Below the pieces are notes generated by a model, which worked only from the letters and a program-made list of their open reading frames with translations, was not told the origin of the DNA and searched no databases. The translations under genes were made by a program, and so were the position numbers. Positions 62,769 to 64,000 of a stretch of DNA of 64,000 bases are shown one piece after another. Origin of the DNA: Asticcacaulis aquaticus (GTDB lineage: Bacteria > Pseudomonadota > Alphaproteobacteria > Caulobacterales > Caulobacteraceae); the NCBI RefSeq assembly GCF_028550415.1, contig NZ_JAQQKX010000001.1:496001-560000 (forward strand), given 5' to 3'. How positions within the stretch are numbered: position 1 is the stretch's first letter; the number at the start of each line of letters is the position of its first letter.

Positions 62769-63667
62769 TGCTGAGTATCGACGAAGCGTTTCGCAAATTC
62801 AAAAGCCGCCTGGAGCTGAATGATAAGGAACAGTCAAATGCGTCTGCACGCCAGACTGAGGTGCGCGACTATCTCAACACGAAATTTGCGATTGATCGCA
62901 GCTTCTTGACTGGTTCCTACGCGCGATGGACTAAAACCAAACCTCTCAAGGACATAGATATATTTTTTGTCCTGAAGACTTCGGAAGATCATTACCGTAA
63001 ATCGGCACCATCCGTGATCTTGTCTGATTTCCACAAGGCCCTCGTCGAGAAATATGGCGACAGCAACGTGAAGAAACAGAACCGATCCATCAATGTGAAC
63101 TTCGGCGTGAAGGCGGACGCGGACGACAATACGGACTACCGCATTATCAGCGTCGACGTTGTTCCGGCGTTTACCAGCGGGAACGACTACGAAATCCCCG
63201 ATGACGAACTTGGACGGTGGATCAAGACCAATCCGGAAACACACGCTTCTAAGGCCGTCGCTGCGCACCAGGCTTACGGCAACGAATGGAAGGGTTTGGT
63301 CAGGATGATGAAATACTGGAACAATAACCCAAAGCACGGCGAAAAGCCCATAAAGCCGTCTTTCCTTATCGAGATTATGGCGCTGGACATTCTATATGGC
63401 GGCTGGGGTGGTCAGTTCGATCGTGAATTTCAGTCGTTTTTTGCCACCCTCGCAGACCGTATTCACGACAGATGGCCCGACCCCGCCGGCCTAGGTCCAG
63501 ACGTCAGTAACGGTATGGATGCTGCCCGCAAAGACCGGGCTAAACAACTATTGAAGGCCGCAGAGCGCGAAGCGTCAAACGCAATCGCATTGACGCGTTC
63601 GGGTCGAAACGGCGAAGCGCTAAAAGCGTGGCGCGCCCTGTTCGGCCCTAAATTTCCACTTAGCTAA
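62768..63667 (+). CDS. CD-NTase (cGAS/DncV-like nucleotidyltransferase) of CBASS
   Basis: 299 residues. The catalytic core is [20 protein letters not shown] with Gly49-Ser50, Asp62 and Asp64, plus Asp130 in [10 protein letters not shown], giving the expected metal triad. The C-terminal helical domain includes [14 protein letters not shown] and [13 protein letters not shown]. It should synthesise a cyclic oligonucleotide after infection. The start shares one base with the preceding stop codon. The clade (C or D) cannot be fixed without alignment. Confidence 0.92.
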   Translation: MLSIDEAFRKFKSRLELNDKEQSNASARQTEVRDYLNTKFAIDRSFLTGSYARWTKTKPLKDIDIFFVLKTSEDHYRKSAPSVILSDFHKALVEKYGDSNVKKQNRSINVNFGVKADADDNTDYRIISVDVVPAFTSGNDYEIPDDELGRWIKTNPETHASKAVAAHQAYGNEWKGLVRMMKYWNNNPKHGEKPIKPSFLIEIMALDILYGGWGGQFDREFQSFFATLADRIHDRWPDPAGLGPDVSNGMDAARKDRAKQLLKAAEREASNAIALTRSGRNGEALKAWRALFGPKFPLS

Positions 63668-63678
63668 GGAGTTCAATC

Positions 63679-64000
63679 ATGGCTGATTGGTCACTTTCCA
63701 CATTGCTGACCCAGTTGCACGATGACATCGAGCGACAGTTGGCTTTTGCGCGCAAAGGGATGGAGCATCCGGTCGTTAAGGGCGATGCAAGCGAGGCAAC
63801 TTGGCTCAAGCTTTTGAAAACCTATCTGCCTGAAAGATACAAAGCGGACAAAGCGTTCGTCGTTGACAGCCAAGGTCACTTTAGTGAGCAGATTGATATC
63901 GTTGTCTATGATCGGCAGTATTCGCCTTTCATTTTCACCTTTAATGATCAACTCTTCATTCCGGCCGAAAGCGTTTACGCCGTATTCGAGGCGAAGCAGG
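63679..64000 (+). CDS. DUF6602-like nuclease, probable CBASS effector (N-terminal part)
   Basis: The first 107 codons only; the gene continues past the right edge. AAGGAG precedes the ATG by eight bases. Visible features are [34 protein letters not shown] and [11 protein letters not shown] (interrupted where long), which place Asp and Glu-x-Lys as in a PD-(D/E)XK nuclease fold. The pattern resembles DUF6602 proteins. In HORMA/TRIP13 loci the effector is usually NucC, so a different nuclease is notable. The C-terminal part, which would hold any ligand-sensing domain, is not in the window. Confidence 0.78.
   Translation, partial: MADWSLSTLLTQLHDDIERQLAFARKGMEHPVVKGDASEATWLKLLKTYLPERYKADKAFVVDSQGHFSEQIDIVVYDRQYSPFIFTFNDQLFIPAESVYAVFEAKQ

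Overview
The window looks like an alphaproteobacterial chromosome, most likely from the Caulobacteraceae or a sphingomonad-like relative. The basis is coding style and gene content: large TonB-dependent receptors each paired with FecI/FecR regulators, plant-polysaccharide enzymes, a Trb-type conjugation operon of the kind seen in alphaproteobacterial integrative elements, and a lasso peptide cluster of the isopeptidase type known from Asticcacaulis, Caulobacter and Sphingopyxis. No rRNA, tRNA, CRISPR array or insertion sequence was seen. Family assignments are from motif recognition only.

Region 1 (1-22,900, all on the minus strand) is a polysaccharide-utilisation region. Two FecI-FecR-TonB receptor modules (8,408 down to 3,421, and 14,449 down to 8,927) and a third receptor without a signalling domain (22,855-19,286) surround a GH35 beta-galactosidase, a truncated sialate-O-acetylesterase-like gene, a GH28 pectinase, an alpha/beta esterase, a NodB-type deacetylase and a rhamnogalacturonan acetylesterase-like protein. 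The inferred substrate is acetylated pectin with galactan side chains.

Region 2 (about 23,100-46,500) is the transfer module of an integrative conjugative element. It opens with an AT-rich secreted protein and a decayed stretch, then runs DUF2274, trbI-G-F-L-J-E-D-C-B, a ribbon-helix-helix protein, traG, two inserted genes of unknown role, a DUF3363 relaxase, a lytic transglycosylase, a TraF-like peptidase, an AlpA-like regulator, DUF932, DUF736 and a ParB-like protein. Two long paralogous leaders, before DUF932 and before the ParB-like gene, share covarying stems and look like a structured RNA. DUF736 has a decayed inverted copy beside it.

Region 3 (46,860-56,613) is a complete lasso peptide locus carried as cargo: a GntR regulator, a 48-codon precursor with predicted core GIVGNQEPNGQLFTGISED (probable Gly1-Glu7 ring), B and C maturation enzymes, and, convergently, an isopeptidase, a TonB receptor, FecR and FecI. 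The gntR upstream region and the precursor promoter share a 17-base operator-like sequence in opposite orientations.

Region 4 (56,670-60,060) holds two paralogous XRE regulators with three copies of one palindrome, an AT-rich HExxH-containing reading frame split by a single in-frame TAA, and overlapping DUF6499/DUF2285 frames that resemble the frameshift-fused FseA excision activator of ICEMlSym-R7A.

Region 5 (60,400-64,000) starts with a perfect CIRCE (HrcA-binding) sequence that has no groESL beside it. A HORMA/TRIP13-type CBASS operon follows: a Pch2/TRIP13-like ATPase, an unidentified small protein, a HORMA1 protein, a CD-NTase and the beginning of a DUF6602-like nuclease effector. The element therefore appears to carry both a ribosomal peptide locus and an anti-phage system.
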